DNA from: CBDCME01 sp965218865
GTDB taxonomy: Bacteria; Pseudomonadota; Alphaproteobacteria; JAAXGF01
NCBI GenBank assembly: GCA_965218865.1
Contig: CBDCME010000035.1
Coordinates: forward strand, 1 to 19,639
Reading direction: 5' to 3'
DNA: 19,639 bases
Numbering within the stretch: position 1 is the stretch's first letter; every line of letters begins with the position of its first letter. Shown one piece after another: positions 7,297 to 16,200 of this stretch. The notes under the pieces are model-generated. The model was not told the origin of the DNA. It worked only from the letters and a program-made list of their open reading frames with translations, and did no database searches. Made by a program: the position numbers and the translations under genes.

Positions 7297-8583
7297 TCAC
7301 CGCGGCACGGGCGACTTCCTACTGATTCGCATAATGTGAGTTTCATATTCTTTTCTGACTTTTTCCGCTTCCTGCTCGACGGTCGCTTTCTCCTTATATT
7401 GGGTGCGGCGGAAAACCAACATCACATTCTCGTCTTCCCATTCCACGTGCTCGGGATCGGGAAAATCCCTTCTGATCCGAGCCTCGAATTCCGCCAGCGC
7501 CGCCGCGAATTCAGCCGAGGTATAAAGGCTGAAGGTCGAATAATGGTGCTTTTTTGCCTGATGAACGAGATCGCCGACCGAAGAAACCCGCTTGAACTTG
7601 AATTGTCTCATGCCTTCCAGATAAACGCCGTCGACGCAATTGGCCCAGGCCTGTGCCTCGTGCGGCTCGGTTAAACGCTTTTCCTTTTTTGTGAAGCCCG
7701 AGAAATATTTTCCCCAGATCGAGCGCGCGTTCTGGCTCTTGAACCGCGTATAAATGAAAACGCGGCCGTCCTCGCGGAGGGCGTTGACCGCCTCGTGCAA
7801 GAACGGTACCGGATCGAAGTGATGAATCGCGTTGAAGGTAAACACGCAATCCAAGGATCCCGCCGGGAACTTCAAGTTCATGGCGTCGATACGCGCGGTG
7901 GAAAAATTCGTTTGCCCGTTTTTCCTCAGATAGCGTTCCGCCTCCTCCAGCATGGATTCGTTGACGTCGCCGCACACGAGATTGAGTCCGGGGAGATATT
8001 TGAGCAATTGCAAGGCATAGCGGCCGGGGCCGCAGCCGATTTCCACCGCCTTCGGGGCCTCCCAGCCGCGCAGGGTATTCTTGATGAATTGGATGGGATC
8101 GGTGTCGGTCGTGCGGATCTCGTTGTAGTCGGACGCGACCTCCGAAAAATGATCGTACATCCCGCACTTGGCGTCCTGGGGACAATATTTTGCCGCCCAG
8201 CGCCTCAGAGTCGCCTCGCCGCTGCCGGGGACCGGCTCGATCGTCCTGATACCCGAATCCTGCGTGGCGTAGCGCACCAGCCCCCAACCGCGCAGGGTTT
8301 CGATTCGCCGCGTGACCTCTTCCGCGGAGGTGTTCAGGGCCGTGCCCAGCGTCCTCGGTGTGTAGGTTTCGAAGGCGACGCGGCAAACCAGGTCCCTAAG
8401 GACGTCGTCCTTCAGGAGAATGACCAACCGGTCGATTTCCTGGGCAACGCTGAAGGCCTCTCCGACACCGCGATCGCTCGTCCCGAAGGCGTTTTCGGCC
8501 GCCGTCGGATTGGCGGCCACAAGATAGGCGATGGCGACGAAGAGGTATTTCATGTTCCCGCTTGTGTTCATGCACGCGGCCAT
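7297..8583 (-). CDS. Signal peptide + winged-helix + SAM-dependent methyltransferase fusion
   Basis: The 428-residue product has three parts. Residues 11-29 (MKYLFVAIAYLVAANPTAA) look like a cleavable signal peptide. Residues 57-115 (DVLRDLVCRVAFE...IETLRGWGLVRYA) resemble an ArsR-like winged helix. Residues 140-350 hold a class I methyltransferase fold: motif I EIGCGPGRY (181-189), acidic motif II GDVN (D206 probably binds the SAM ribose) and motif IV NAIHHFD (251-257). A C-terminal coiled, charged tail follows. Winged-helix/methyltransferase fusions are known among ArsR-type proteins, but an export signal on one is odd because SAM is cytoplasmic. Possible starts are ATG 8583, 8571 and 8553; GGGGGG lies next to the first, and the third begins exactly at the signal peptide. 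It is convergent with yejE. The substrate is unknown. Confidence 0.8.
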   Translation of the reverse strand: MAACMNTSGNMKYLFVAIAYLVAANPTAAENAFGTSDRGVGEAFSVAQEIDRLVILLKDDVLRDLVCRVAFETYTPRTLGTALNTSAEEVTRRIETLRGWGLVRYATQDSGIRTIEPVPGSGEATLRRWAAKYCPQDAKCGMYDHFSEVASDYNEIRTTDTDPIQFIKNTLRGWEAPKAVEIGCGPGRYALQLLKYLPGLNLVCGDVNESMLEEAERYLRKNGQTNFSTARIDAMNLKFPAGSLDCVFTFNAIHHFDPVPFLHEAVNALREDGRVFIYTRFKSQNARSIWGKYFSGFTKKEKRLTEPHEAQAWANCVDGVYLEGMRQFKFKRVSSVGDLVHQAKKHHYSTFSLYTSAEFAAALAEFEARIRRDFPDPEHVEWEDENVMLVFRRTQYKEKATVEQEAEKVRKEYETHIMRISRKSPVPR

Positions 8584-9151
8584 TTCCCCCCGACCGTCGC
8601 CGAACGGTCATAATGGTAAGCGATCGAGGTCGTCGAGGGAAGGGGCGGGGGACCTCGCCGAGCGAATATTCCTGGTGCCGGCTGACGAGATGACCCGGCG
8701 CCGTTGCGCGGCCTCGATCCCGGGGGATTCGCGGCCCTGTACGCGGCATTTGACCTAATTCGCAAAAGACAAAGCGAAGATCGAAAACTTGACACGCGGG
8801 AGCGCGTACAACCGCCTCCCGGGATGACCGCGGCGAGTGCTTCTCCCGCCCTAGAACCATCTGCCCACCGATATCCGTTTTATGATCAAAATTTTACAGT
8901 CTGTTCGAAAACTCGCGGCGCTGGCCCCCGCCCCCTCCCGGCCACCCACATACTCTCGTGGGTGGCCGGGAGGGGGCGGGGGCCGGAACAGACGCAAAAA
9001 AATGCGCGGACGCGCATTTTCGAACAGACTGTTAGTATTTCAGTGTAGGCTGAGGGGGCGGCCGAGGTGAAAGAGAAAATCTCGAACCAGGCGTTCCGGT
9101 GCCAGGGGTTATCTTGGCAAACGTACGCCGTCATCTGGCAACGGATAAATG
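8584..9151. other. Intergenic region holding palindromic element copy B
   Basis: No gene is supported here. The stretch 8584-8895 should carry the promoter of the minus-strand methyltransferase, but I see no clear -35/-10 pair. The palindromic element lies at 8896-9032. The remaining 9033-9151 is the probable original upstream region of the TPR gene, now separated from it by the insertion sequence. A short GTG-started frame at 9067 (VKEKISNQAF...) runs into the insertion and has no recognisable product. Confidence 0.6.
8896..9032. repeat. Palindromic MITE-like element, copy B, with perfect terminal inverted repeats
   Basis: The terminal repeats are ACAGTCTGTTCGAAAA (8896-8911) and its exact reverse complement at 9017-9032. 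Inside, 8923-8949 and 8958-8984 are perfect 27-base reverse complements around an 8-base loop (ATACTCTC). An asymmetric tail (8985-9016) contains GCGCGGACGCGC. It is 137 bp long and opposite in orientation to copy A at 4934-5068. No protein is encoded. The build fits a MITE or a REP-like bipartite palindrome. Confidence 0.85.
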
Positions 9152-10717
9152 GTCGCCCGTGAAGAACGCATAAGCGGCTGATGTTGGTAGCTCTTTCGGT
9201 TTGGCGAAGTAATCGGATTTGCAAGAAAACGGGTTTTGGGCCTGAAAAGCTTGCGATTTGAAATAATTGATTTTGGGGATTCCCTTCCGTTGCGGAACGT
9301 GATTCTCTGCTCCCGTCGATTGGGATTGGAGAACTGTGATGAAGCCATCGCGCAAGGTGTCATCGGGAATAGAGGACCTGTTCCGCTCGCGGTTCGAAAA
9401 CATCATCAACCTGCGCCACGAGTTGGTGGTGTTGGGGGGCCGGATCGCGTGGACTTTCTTCGACGAGACCTATGAAGCCTTGTATTCGGAGGAGGGTCGG
9501 CCGGGGGTCCCGACGCGGTTGATGGTTGGGCTGCACATCCTCAAGCATATGTTCGATCTCTCGGATGAGGAGGTCTGCGAGCGCTGGGTCTACGACCCAT
9601 ACTTCCAGTGCTTCTGCGGCGAAGAGTACTTTCAGCATGAGCTGCCCATGGAGCGCTCGTCGATGACCCGGTGGCGGGACCGGATCGGGCCGGAAGGTTT
9701 GGAGAAGGTATTCCAGGAGAGCCTGGCCGTGGCCCACCGGGTGGGGGCGCTGCGGGAGAAGGACCTCGAGCGGGTGACGGTGGACACCACCGTACAAGAG
9801 AAGGCGATTGCCTTTCCGACCGCCGCCAAACTGATGCAACGAGCCCGCGAGCGGCTGGTGCGACTGGCACGGGAGCACGGCATTGCCCTGCGTCAGTCCT
9901 ATACCCGCCTGGGCAAGAGGGCGTTGATCATGCAAGGCCGCTACCGCCATGCCAAACAGCACAAGCGGGCCAACAAGGCCCTGCGCAAGCTCAAGACCTA
10001 TCTCGGGCGCACCGTCCGCGACATCCGCCGCAAGACGGCCCAGGAGGAGAGCCTACGGGATACCTTCCGCCGCCCCTTGTGGCTGGCCGAGCGGGTGTCG
10101 ACCCAGAAGCGGCGCGACCCCTTGCCCAAGGTCTATTCGCTCCACGCGCCCGAGGTCGAATGCATCGGCAAAGGGAAGGCGCACAAGCCGTACGAGTTCG
10201 GCTGCAAGGTCTCCGTGGCGGCGACCAATTCCCGCCCCCCCGGCGGCCAGTTCGTCGCCCACGTCAAGGCCTTCCACGGCAATCCCTATGATGGCCACAC
10301 CTTGAGGCAGGTGATCGAAGAGATGGAACGCTGGACGGGGATATCGGCCGAGCGCATCTATGTCGACAAGGGATACCAGGGCCACGATTACCCCAACAAA
10401 CACCGCGTCTTTAGATCAGGCCAGAAACGCGGCATCACGCCGACGATCAAGAAGGAGCTCAGGCGGCGCTCCGCCGTCGAGGCCGTGATCGGACATCTCA
10501 AGAGCGATGGCAGGCTGGGGCGCAACTTCCTCAAAGGCCGCGACGGCGACAAGATCAACGCCATCCTCGCCGGCGCCGGCTACAACTACCGCCTTGTCCT
10601 CAAATGGCTGAGGCGTTTGTTTGTCCAAATCCTGGCCGCGCTCCTCAGCGACATCTCGCACCCCACCGCAAACCCAATCGCCGCTTCAGCTTGAAATCAG
10701 GGTTCTTCACGGACGAC
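9152..10717 (+). mobile_element. Intact insertion sequence, IS5/IS1182-like DDE type, 1566 bp
   Basis: The left end GTCGCCCGTGAAGAAC (9152-9167) and the reverse complement of the right end (10702-10717, GTCGTCCGTGAAGAAC) match at 15 of 16 positions. The element is flanked by TAAATG on both sides (9146-9151 and 10718-10723), a 6-bp target duplication. One full-length transposase gene fills it. The ends, duplication and open reading frame all look intact, suggesting a fairly recent insertion. The family within the IS4/IS5/IS1182 superfamily is uncertain; a 6-bp duplication is not the usual size for classic IS5 (4 bp). Confidence 0.85.
9339..10694 (+). CDS. Transposase, DDE type (IS5/IS1182-like)
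   Basis: The N-terminal domain (RLMVGLHILKHMFDLSDEEV ... SSMTRWRDRIG) is the DUF772-like helical region of IS5-type transposases. The DDE_Tnp_1-type catalytic core follows. Visible candidates for the triad, counting from GTG 9336, are Asp150 (VTVDTTVQ), Asp344 (IYVDKGYQG) and Glu382 (RRSAVEAVIGHLK). A basic, helical insertion (about 165-235) separates the first strand from the rest. I prefer ATG 9339 (451 aa) over the GTG three bases earlier, because GGAG lies 7 bases upstream of the ATG. The enzyme cuts and joins the element's ends. All expected blocks are present, so it is probably active. Confidence 0.9.
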   Translation: MKPSRKVSSGIEDLFRSRFENIINLRHELVVLGGRIAWTFFDETYEALYSEEGRPGVPTRLMVGLHILKHMFDLSDEEVCERWVYDPYFQCFCGEEYFQHELPMERSSMTRWRDRIGPEGLEKVFQESLAVAHRVGALREKDLERVTVDTTVQEKAIAFPTAAKLMQRARERLVRLAREHGIALRQSYTRLGKRALIMQGRYRHAKQHKRANKALRKLKTYLGRTVRDIRRKTAQEESLRDTFRRPLWLAERVSTQKRRDPLPKVYSLHAPEVECIGKGKAHKPYEFGCKVSVAATNSRPPGGQFVAHVKAFHGNPYDGHTLRQVIEEMERWTGISAERIYVDKGYQGHDYPNKHRVFRSGQKRGITPTIKKELRRRSAVEAVIGHLKSDGRLGRNFLKGRDGDKINAILAGAGYNYRLVLKWLRRLFVQILAALLSDISHPTANPIAASA

Positions 10718-10733
10718 TAAATGGAGATCGGAA

Positions 10734-11444
10734 ATGGTTGAGCGGATCATTATACTTGGCGGTTTGATCATTGGATTCTTTTACGTTTCGGTGGGACACG
10801 CGGAAGATCTGTCTCGGGAACTGCTGCAGAAATTTCATCTATCCCAAAGTTATTACGATAGCGGCAAATATACCTTGGCCAAGGCATCGACCGAGAGTGC
10901 CCTCGCACTCGCGAATGAGGAAGTCGGGAAAAAGCACCGATTTTCGGCTGTCCTCGTTCAAAATTTGGCCGTCATCAACAAAAAATTGGGAAACTACGAT
11001 GAGGCGGAAAAATTATTCAAGGATGCTTTGACCTACAAATCGATCCAGATTTTCGATAGTTACGAGGAACAGCAGTTGTCCATCGCGCTTACGCTAGGCA
11101 ACTTGGCAAATCTTTATCAGGATCAGGAGCGTTATCACGAAGCCGAATCGCTTTATAAGAAATCAATTTCAGTCATCAAGCAGCGACTTGGCGGAGATCA
11201 TCCGAACATGGCGAGCAATTTCAACAACCTGGCCGATCTCTACCGGAAAACTGGCCGTTTCGACCAAGCCGAAAAGTTGTTGAAAGAGGCGCTCGCGCGT
11301 ACCGAGGAAATCCTTTCGGCCAACGATCCCGGCCTTCTTGTCCTACTCATCAACTTGCGCACCTTGTATACCGAAACGGACCGCCGCTCGGAAGCCGCCA
11401 TGATACAAAACCGGATCGACGCGATCCAGGCCGGCGGGGGATAG
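10734..11444 (+). CDS. Exported tetratricopeptide-repeat protein
   Basis: The 236-residue product has a signal peptide (cleavage probably after GHA23) and then four to five TPR units of about 34-42 residues, starting near 30, 71, 117, 159 and 198. They are of the kinesin-light-chain type (for example NLANLYQDQERYHEAESLYK, HPNMASNFNNLADLYRKTGR). Such repeats form a superhelical scaffold for protein binding and have no enzyme activity of their own. The location should be the periplasm. GGAG lies 9 bases before the ATG. The insertion sequence ends just 16 bases before the start, so the ancestral promoter is about 1.6 kb away. Expression may now depend on the element. The partner is unknown. Confidence 0.8.
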   Translation: MVERIIILGGLIIGFFYVSVGHAEDLSRELLQKFHLSQSYYDSGKYTLAKASTESALALANEEVGKKHRFSAVLVQNLAVINKKLGNYDEAEKLFKDALTYKSIQIFDSYEEQQLSIALTLGNLANLYQDQERYHEAESLYKKSISVIKQRLGGDHPNMASNFNNLADLYRKTGRFDQAEKLLKEALARTEEILSANDPGLLVLLINLRTLYTETDRRSEAAMIQNRIDAIQAGGG

Positions 11445-11451
11445 TCCCCCG
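11435..11451. terminator. Short G+C stem-loop over the TPR stop codon
   Basis: CGGGGG, then ATAGT, then CCCCCG forms a perfect 6-bp stem with a 5-base loop that includes the TAG stop codon. No T-run follows, so it is not a classic intrinsic terminator. It may stall transcription or protect the mRNA end. Confidence 0.25.
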
Positions 11452-11995
11452 GGGTCAGGGGAGGGTTCCGCCGCGCCCGGTTGGTTCGGAATCCCGACAA
11501 CGGCTTTAACAACCCGTTGAAAAAGGCGCTTTTCCCCCGGTCAGGCCGAAGATGGGATCGTTGCGACAAAGGCGGCTTGACCGTTGTTTGTGGCGAGGCG
11601 CGCGATCAGGAGGGTACCTTGTGGCGTCATCACCAGGAAAATCCAGCCAGCGCTTGTTTCGGGGCGCCGATCGGTCGGCGCATCGGCAAGGAGAGGGTGC
11701 GGCCGGCGACGGGGCGGAGGTCGCGCTCATTCTCGCCTCCCCGCGGCCAGGTTCGGCGCCTGCCGCGCTTCCTGACGACCCATCGCCAATTTCCCCTCAC
11801 CATTCCGTTCATCACAACGAATCGCTCAACTTCGTCAACAGGCGGCGTCTCACGTCATCGAACATCTCGGTTACCATGACCTTCGGGTGATAAGGGAGGA
11901 TGTGGATTCGAACCAGATCGCGGCCGTGTTCGACTGACAGCGGTCATCGGTACTTTGTGCTTGCGGGATAATCATTCCGGAAATGGCGCGGAGGT
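11445..11995. other. 550-base convergent intergenic region, mostly unexplained
   Basis: This lies between the TPR gene and the end of the RDD gene, which converge. The only coding candidate is the small GTG-started frame at 11621-11890. An imperfect inverted repeat CAACGG/CCGTTG lies near 11498-11519. I see no RNA gene; a tRNA T-loop-like string on the minus strand at 11904-11914 was examined and rejected. Confidence 0.5.
11621..11890 (+). CDS. Possible small hypothetical protein, 89 aa, GTG start
   Basis: The only argument for this frame is a strong Shine-Dalgarno (AGGAGG, 11608-11613) 7 bases before GTG 11621, with an open frame to TGA at 11890. The product is rich in Ser, Pro, Arg and His, has no hydrophobic segment and no known motif. 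Its third-codon positions are less G+C-biased than in the neighbouring genes, which argues against long-standing coding use. It may be chance. Confidence 0.2.
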   Translation: MASSPGKSSQRLFRGADRSAHRQGEGAAGDGAEVALILASPRPGSAPAALPDDPSPISPHHSVHHNESLNFVNRRRLTSSNISVTMTFG

Positions 11996-12895
11996 CTATT
12001 CGCGGTCGTGCTGGCTTTCGCGGCGGACGCCGAAAAGCATTCTCGTTTCGAGATGGGCCCTGAGGCTGGTGTAGAAATCCTCGAGGAACCGTCGGCTATC
12101 GACCGGTTCCTCCTGGGACCAGCGGATTTTGCGCTGAACGCGCTGGCACACCATGTCCTGGGTCCGCCTCGCGTTCAGTCCCTTCTTGCGCAGCACGCTC
12201 TCCAGCGTCTGAAGTTCGTAAATGCCGTAAACCTCGAGCTGCTTCTTGGTGAAGACAAGCGCGGGGGATGCCTCGGCCGCCGGTTCGGAAGCGCCGGTTC
12301 CGGCGATGTCCGGCAACAACACGCTCTTCGGCGCCGAGATCACCGCCGTTCCGCCGACGATTTCGCCAACCCGGAGTCGATCCTTGTTGAAGAAAGGCAT
12401 GAGGGTGAAAATCGACATCCAGACCAGGGTCAGCAAGTTAACCCATGCGCCGGTGCCGACCTGGCCGCTCATCAGCAGCAAGGAAATAGGGATGAACATT
12501 TCCACTTCCCGCATCAGGTTACGGGCGAAAACGGCGTCGGCGCGGAGGCGTTCGCCCTTGCGGTCGATGACACGCAGGCCGAATATTCTTTTCCCGGGCG
12601 TGGTCCCCCACCAGCGCAGTTCGAAGACGATAAAATAAAAGCTGCGTACGGCGAACCAAATCAAGATCACGATCGCCCACCACCAGCCAACCATCGAGAA
12701 CTCGGCCAATCCCAGGCCAACCAACAACGCCAGGCCGAAAATGACCGCGAACATGATAATGATGTCGACGATGACGGCGGCCGCCCGGTCCCCCCAATCC
12801 GCCAGCTCGACCGGCAAGGGCACGCCTTCCGGAGTGACGATTTCCCGGCGGTTCCCTCGACGATTCGGCCCACCCAATCTAGCGATCGTCGCCAT
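11996..12895 (-). CDS. RDD-family membrane protein, last gene of the MoxR operon
   Basis: The 299-residue product carries an RDD domain: WGDRAAAVIVDIIIM (34-48, the Arg-Asp pattern), a second helix pair at about 70-92, TPGKRIFGLRV (99-109), and a third hydrophobic region at about 133-168. The C-terminal 95 residues (LVFTKKQLEVYGIYELQ...) are soluble and charged and would lie in the cytoplasm. RDD proteins are small membrane proteins of mostly unknown role, some linked to ion transport. ATG 12895 is preceded by AAGAGGAG and overlaps the end of the SpoIIM-like gene by 17 bases. This is the usual last position after DUF58 and SpoIIM genes in such operons, suggesting coupled translation. Confidence 0.85.
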   Translation of the reverse strand: MATIARLGGPNRRGNRREIVTPEGVPLPVELADWGDRAAAVIVDIIIMFAVIFGLALLVGLGLAEFSMVGWWWAIVILIWFAVRSFYFIVFELRWWGTTPGKRIFGLRVIDRKGERLRADAVFARNLMREVEMFIPISLLLMSGQVGTGAWVNLLTLVWMSIFTLMPFFNKDRLRVGEIVGGTAVISAPKSVLLPDIAGTGASEPAAEASPALVFTKKQLEVYGIYELQTLESVLRKKGLNARRTQDMVCQRVQRKIRWSQEEPVDSRRFLEDFYTSLRAHLETRMLFGVRRESQHDRE

Positions 12896-13891
12896 CGCGC
12901 TCCTCTTTCCCGACCCGAAGGAAATACAGAAGCCACAAAATCAACGCGCTGACGGCGATCAAATAGCGCTCCGTCGGATCCACGATCAGCTGGCGCCCGA
13001 GACCTTCCAACAAGCCGGCGATGAAGAGCATCGCGACGGCCCCGATCACGATTTGGCCCGCCATCCGGCCGTTCCGGGCCAAATTGTCCAGACGGCCGTG
13101 GCGTCCCGGAAACGCAAGGCTACGGCCCAGGAGCAGCCCCGCCCCGCCACAAAGCACGACCGCGAAAAGCTCCGTCGTCCCGTGGATGCCGAGCCAAGCC
13201 CATAACTCGACCGACAATCCGCGCGACTCGAAGAGCGCCGCGAAGGCCCCGAGGGTCAGTCCGTTGTAGAACATCAAGAGGTCGTCGGCACCCCGAGCGC
13301 GAATCCCAGGGCGAAGGCAAGCATGCCGACAGCCGAGTTGTGGGTGAACAGAAAAGCGGCAAATGCATAGAGCATTTCCGCGACACCGCCTCCGGTATCA
13401 TAGAGCGTGGCTCGGAGATCCTCGGTCGAGGCGGTGGGTGAGCGGTCTCCGCCAAGGTTGGCCGGAATGAAGGTATAGAACCAGTCCGCGTTGTGAAGGG
13501 TCAAGACGAAACCCGTGGCGAAGCCCAGGGCCATGAAAAGGGCTGCGGTGACGATGGGGCCTCTCGCGGCCCGAACCGCCCCCGGAAAGCCGCGCAACAA
13601 GAACCCCGCCACCCCTTCCCGGGTATGGGCCCGGACGCCATAGACGACGAAATAGGCGCGCGCGGCGAGGCTTTCGAGGTAGGTCAATACGTTCTGGTCA
13701 AGTGAAATTCCGCGCGCCACCGAAAGCGACGACATCGTCGCGCGATAGAGGCTCGGCAGCCTCAGGAGCTCGTCCGACGAAAGAGACTTGATCCCGCCCC
13801 GCTCGGCCCTTCGAACGAGGCCCTCCAGCTCGCGCCAAGCGCTCTCTCGCTCTCGCCGGAACTCGTAGCTTTTCAATTTGACGCGCGCCAC
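12879..13891 (-). pseudogene. SpoIIM/DUF95-like integral membrane protein, split by a frameshift
   Basis: Two frames make one protein. The first (13891-13274, GTG start with AAGGGA 8 bases upstream) gives 205 residues: a charged helical N-terminus (WRELEGLVRRAERGG), then membrane segments ending HNSAVGMLAFALGFALGVPT. The second (13277-12879) continues at once with LLMFYNGLTLGAFAALFESR and ELWAWLGIHGTTELF. These blocks normally run on without a break in stage II sporulation protein M-like (DUF95) proteins. One missing base near 13277-13281 (GTGCCGACGACC|TCTTG; adding a C restores GVPTTLLM) explains the break. The stop and a following ATG overlap as TGATG, so coupled re-initiation giving two half-proteins is possible. 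These proteins are membrane partners of MoxR/DUF58. Sequencing error, pseudogene and split gene cannot be told apart here. Confidence 0.75.
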
Positions 13892-13930
13892 CGGGTCAGT
13901 CCCTTACCCGCGCCTTGTCCCCGTGGTGAT

Positions 13931-15240
13931 TCAAATGAGTTCCTTCCGTTTGATCATCAAATACCGGTTTACCAGATCCACGCCCATCCTCTTTACGGGC
14001 GTATGGAGGCAATGAACGCCCAGTCGGCCAAGTCTCTCGATGACGATCATCCGCTCGCGAATCATATCGTCCGCGATGACGGATTTCGCCATGTCACCGA
14101 CCGTTCTCGGCGGCGTATTCACGGTCGAATTCAGGCTCGGGTCCTGCCAAGTGACGAACACGACCAAGTGACGGGCGGCCAGTCGCTCCAGGTTCGCCAC
14201 CATCAACTCGGCCGTGATCGTGTCGACGAATTCGGTTTGCAGGATGACCAGCGAGCGCCGCTTGAGTCGGCTCAGCAACTCCGCCAGGCCCAAGGTGAAA
14301 TTCGTCTCGTCATGGCAAGGTTTCAACTCCGCCGAGGCCCGCTGGAGACGGCCGAAGTCGTGCACGCCGCCAACCGGCCCCACGAATAGACGGACCTGGG
14401 AATCGAATCCGAAGAGACCGATCCTGTCGCCGCCGCGCAGCGACATGTAGGCGAGCAGAAGACCCGCGTTGATCGCATGATCCAGTTTCGAGATTCCTTC
14501 GAGCGGTTCGCTCATCAGGTGGCCGGTGTCGAAGGCGAGAATGATCTGGTGATTGCGTTCGGCTCGAAATTCCTTGCACACCAGCCGGCGGTGGCGGGCG
14601 GAATGCTTCCAATCGATCGAGCGATGATCGAGTCCTGGAACGTAATCCCGCAACGACTCGAATACCGAGCCCTCGCCCTGCTGGCTCTGGGGCTTGGACC
14701 CGAAGTACGCGTCCCGCGAGGCAAATCGGATCGCGTCCCGACGAATCGCCGAGATGTTGGGAATCACGGGAATGGTCGCGGAGATCGGCTGGACCTTTTG
14801 CTTGAGGATCAATCCGAGCGGTGCGTGCCATCGCAACCAGAGGCGATGAACCTCGACGGTGCCGCGCCGATTGGGGACGCAGGAAACCGACACCTGGACT
14901 TCGCCGCCCGGCGAGAAGGAGACGCGTTGGGTCGGAGGCGTCGCCAGGCCGGCGCCGACGTCGCAGGCCAACTCTATCGTCGTCGCCGGCCATCCGCCGG
15001 CGGTGGTGAGGGTGATCCTCAGCGCGTCCCCGCCGCCGACGAAAAGGACCTCCGGCGCCAAGACGTCGACCACGAGCGCCGACCGGGGAAGCGCGCGGAT
15101 CGCGTCCGCGCCGGTCAGAATCATGACCAAACCCAAGTAGGTGGGACCGAGCGGCCAGAGACTTTCATCGACCAGGATAAGTGCCAACGAGAGCGGAACC
15201 CCGGCCGCGTACAAAAGCACCGCTCGGCGGCTCGTGCGCA

Positions 15241-15241
<1 letters not shown>
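13931..15241 (-). CDS. DUF58 protein (von Willebrand A-like), MoxR partner
   Basis: The 436-residue product has two N-terminal membrane helices (about 7-24 and 29-47), then the DUF58 hallmark YVPGLDHRSIDWKHSARHRR (200-219) and a vWA-like fold starting IILAFDTGHLM (233-243). The canonical MIDAS DxSxS is reduced to DTG, as is common in DUF58 proteins. I place the start at ATG 15241, overlapping the stop of the MoxR gene as TGATG. A GTG/ATG further upstream would add 18 residues inside moxR. DUF58 proteins pair with MoxR AAA+ ATPases, probably as membrane-bound receptors for client proteins. The gene sits in its usual place between MoxR and SpoIIM-like genes. The client is unknown. Confidence 0.88.
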
Positions 15242-16197
<956 letters not shown>

Positions 16198-16200
16198 TGA

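Noticed and set aside
8834..9032. Copy B hairpin as a simple bidirectional terminator.
   Set aside because: The perfect terminal inverted repeats outside the stem and the inverted copy at 4934-5068 are better explained by a repeat element, although it may also terminate transcription.
11904..11914. GGATTCGAACC, the reverse complement of a tRNA T-loop (possible minus-strand tRNA).
   Set aside because: The T-stem has a C-C mismatch, and no matching acceptor stem or anticodon arm is found in the neighbouring 80 bases.
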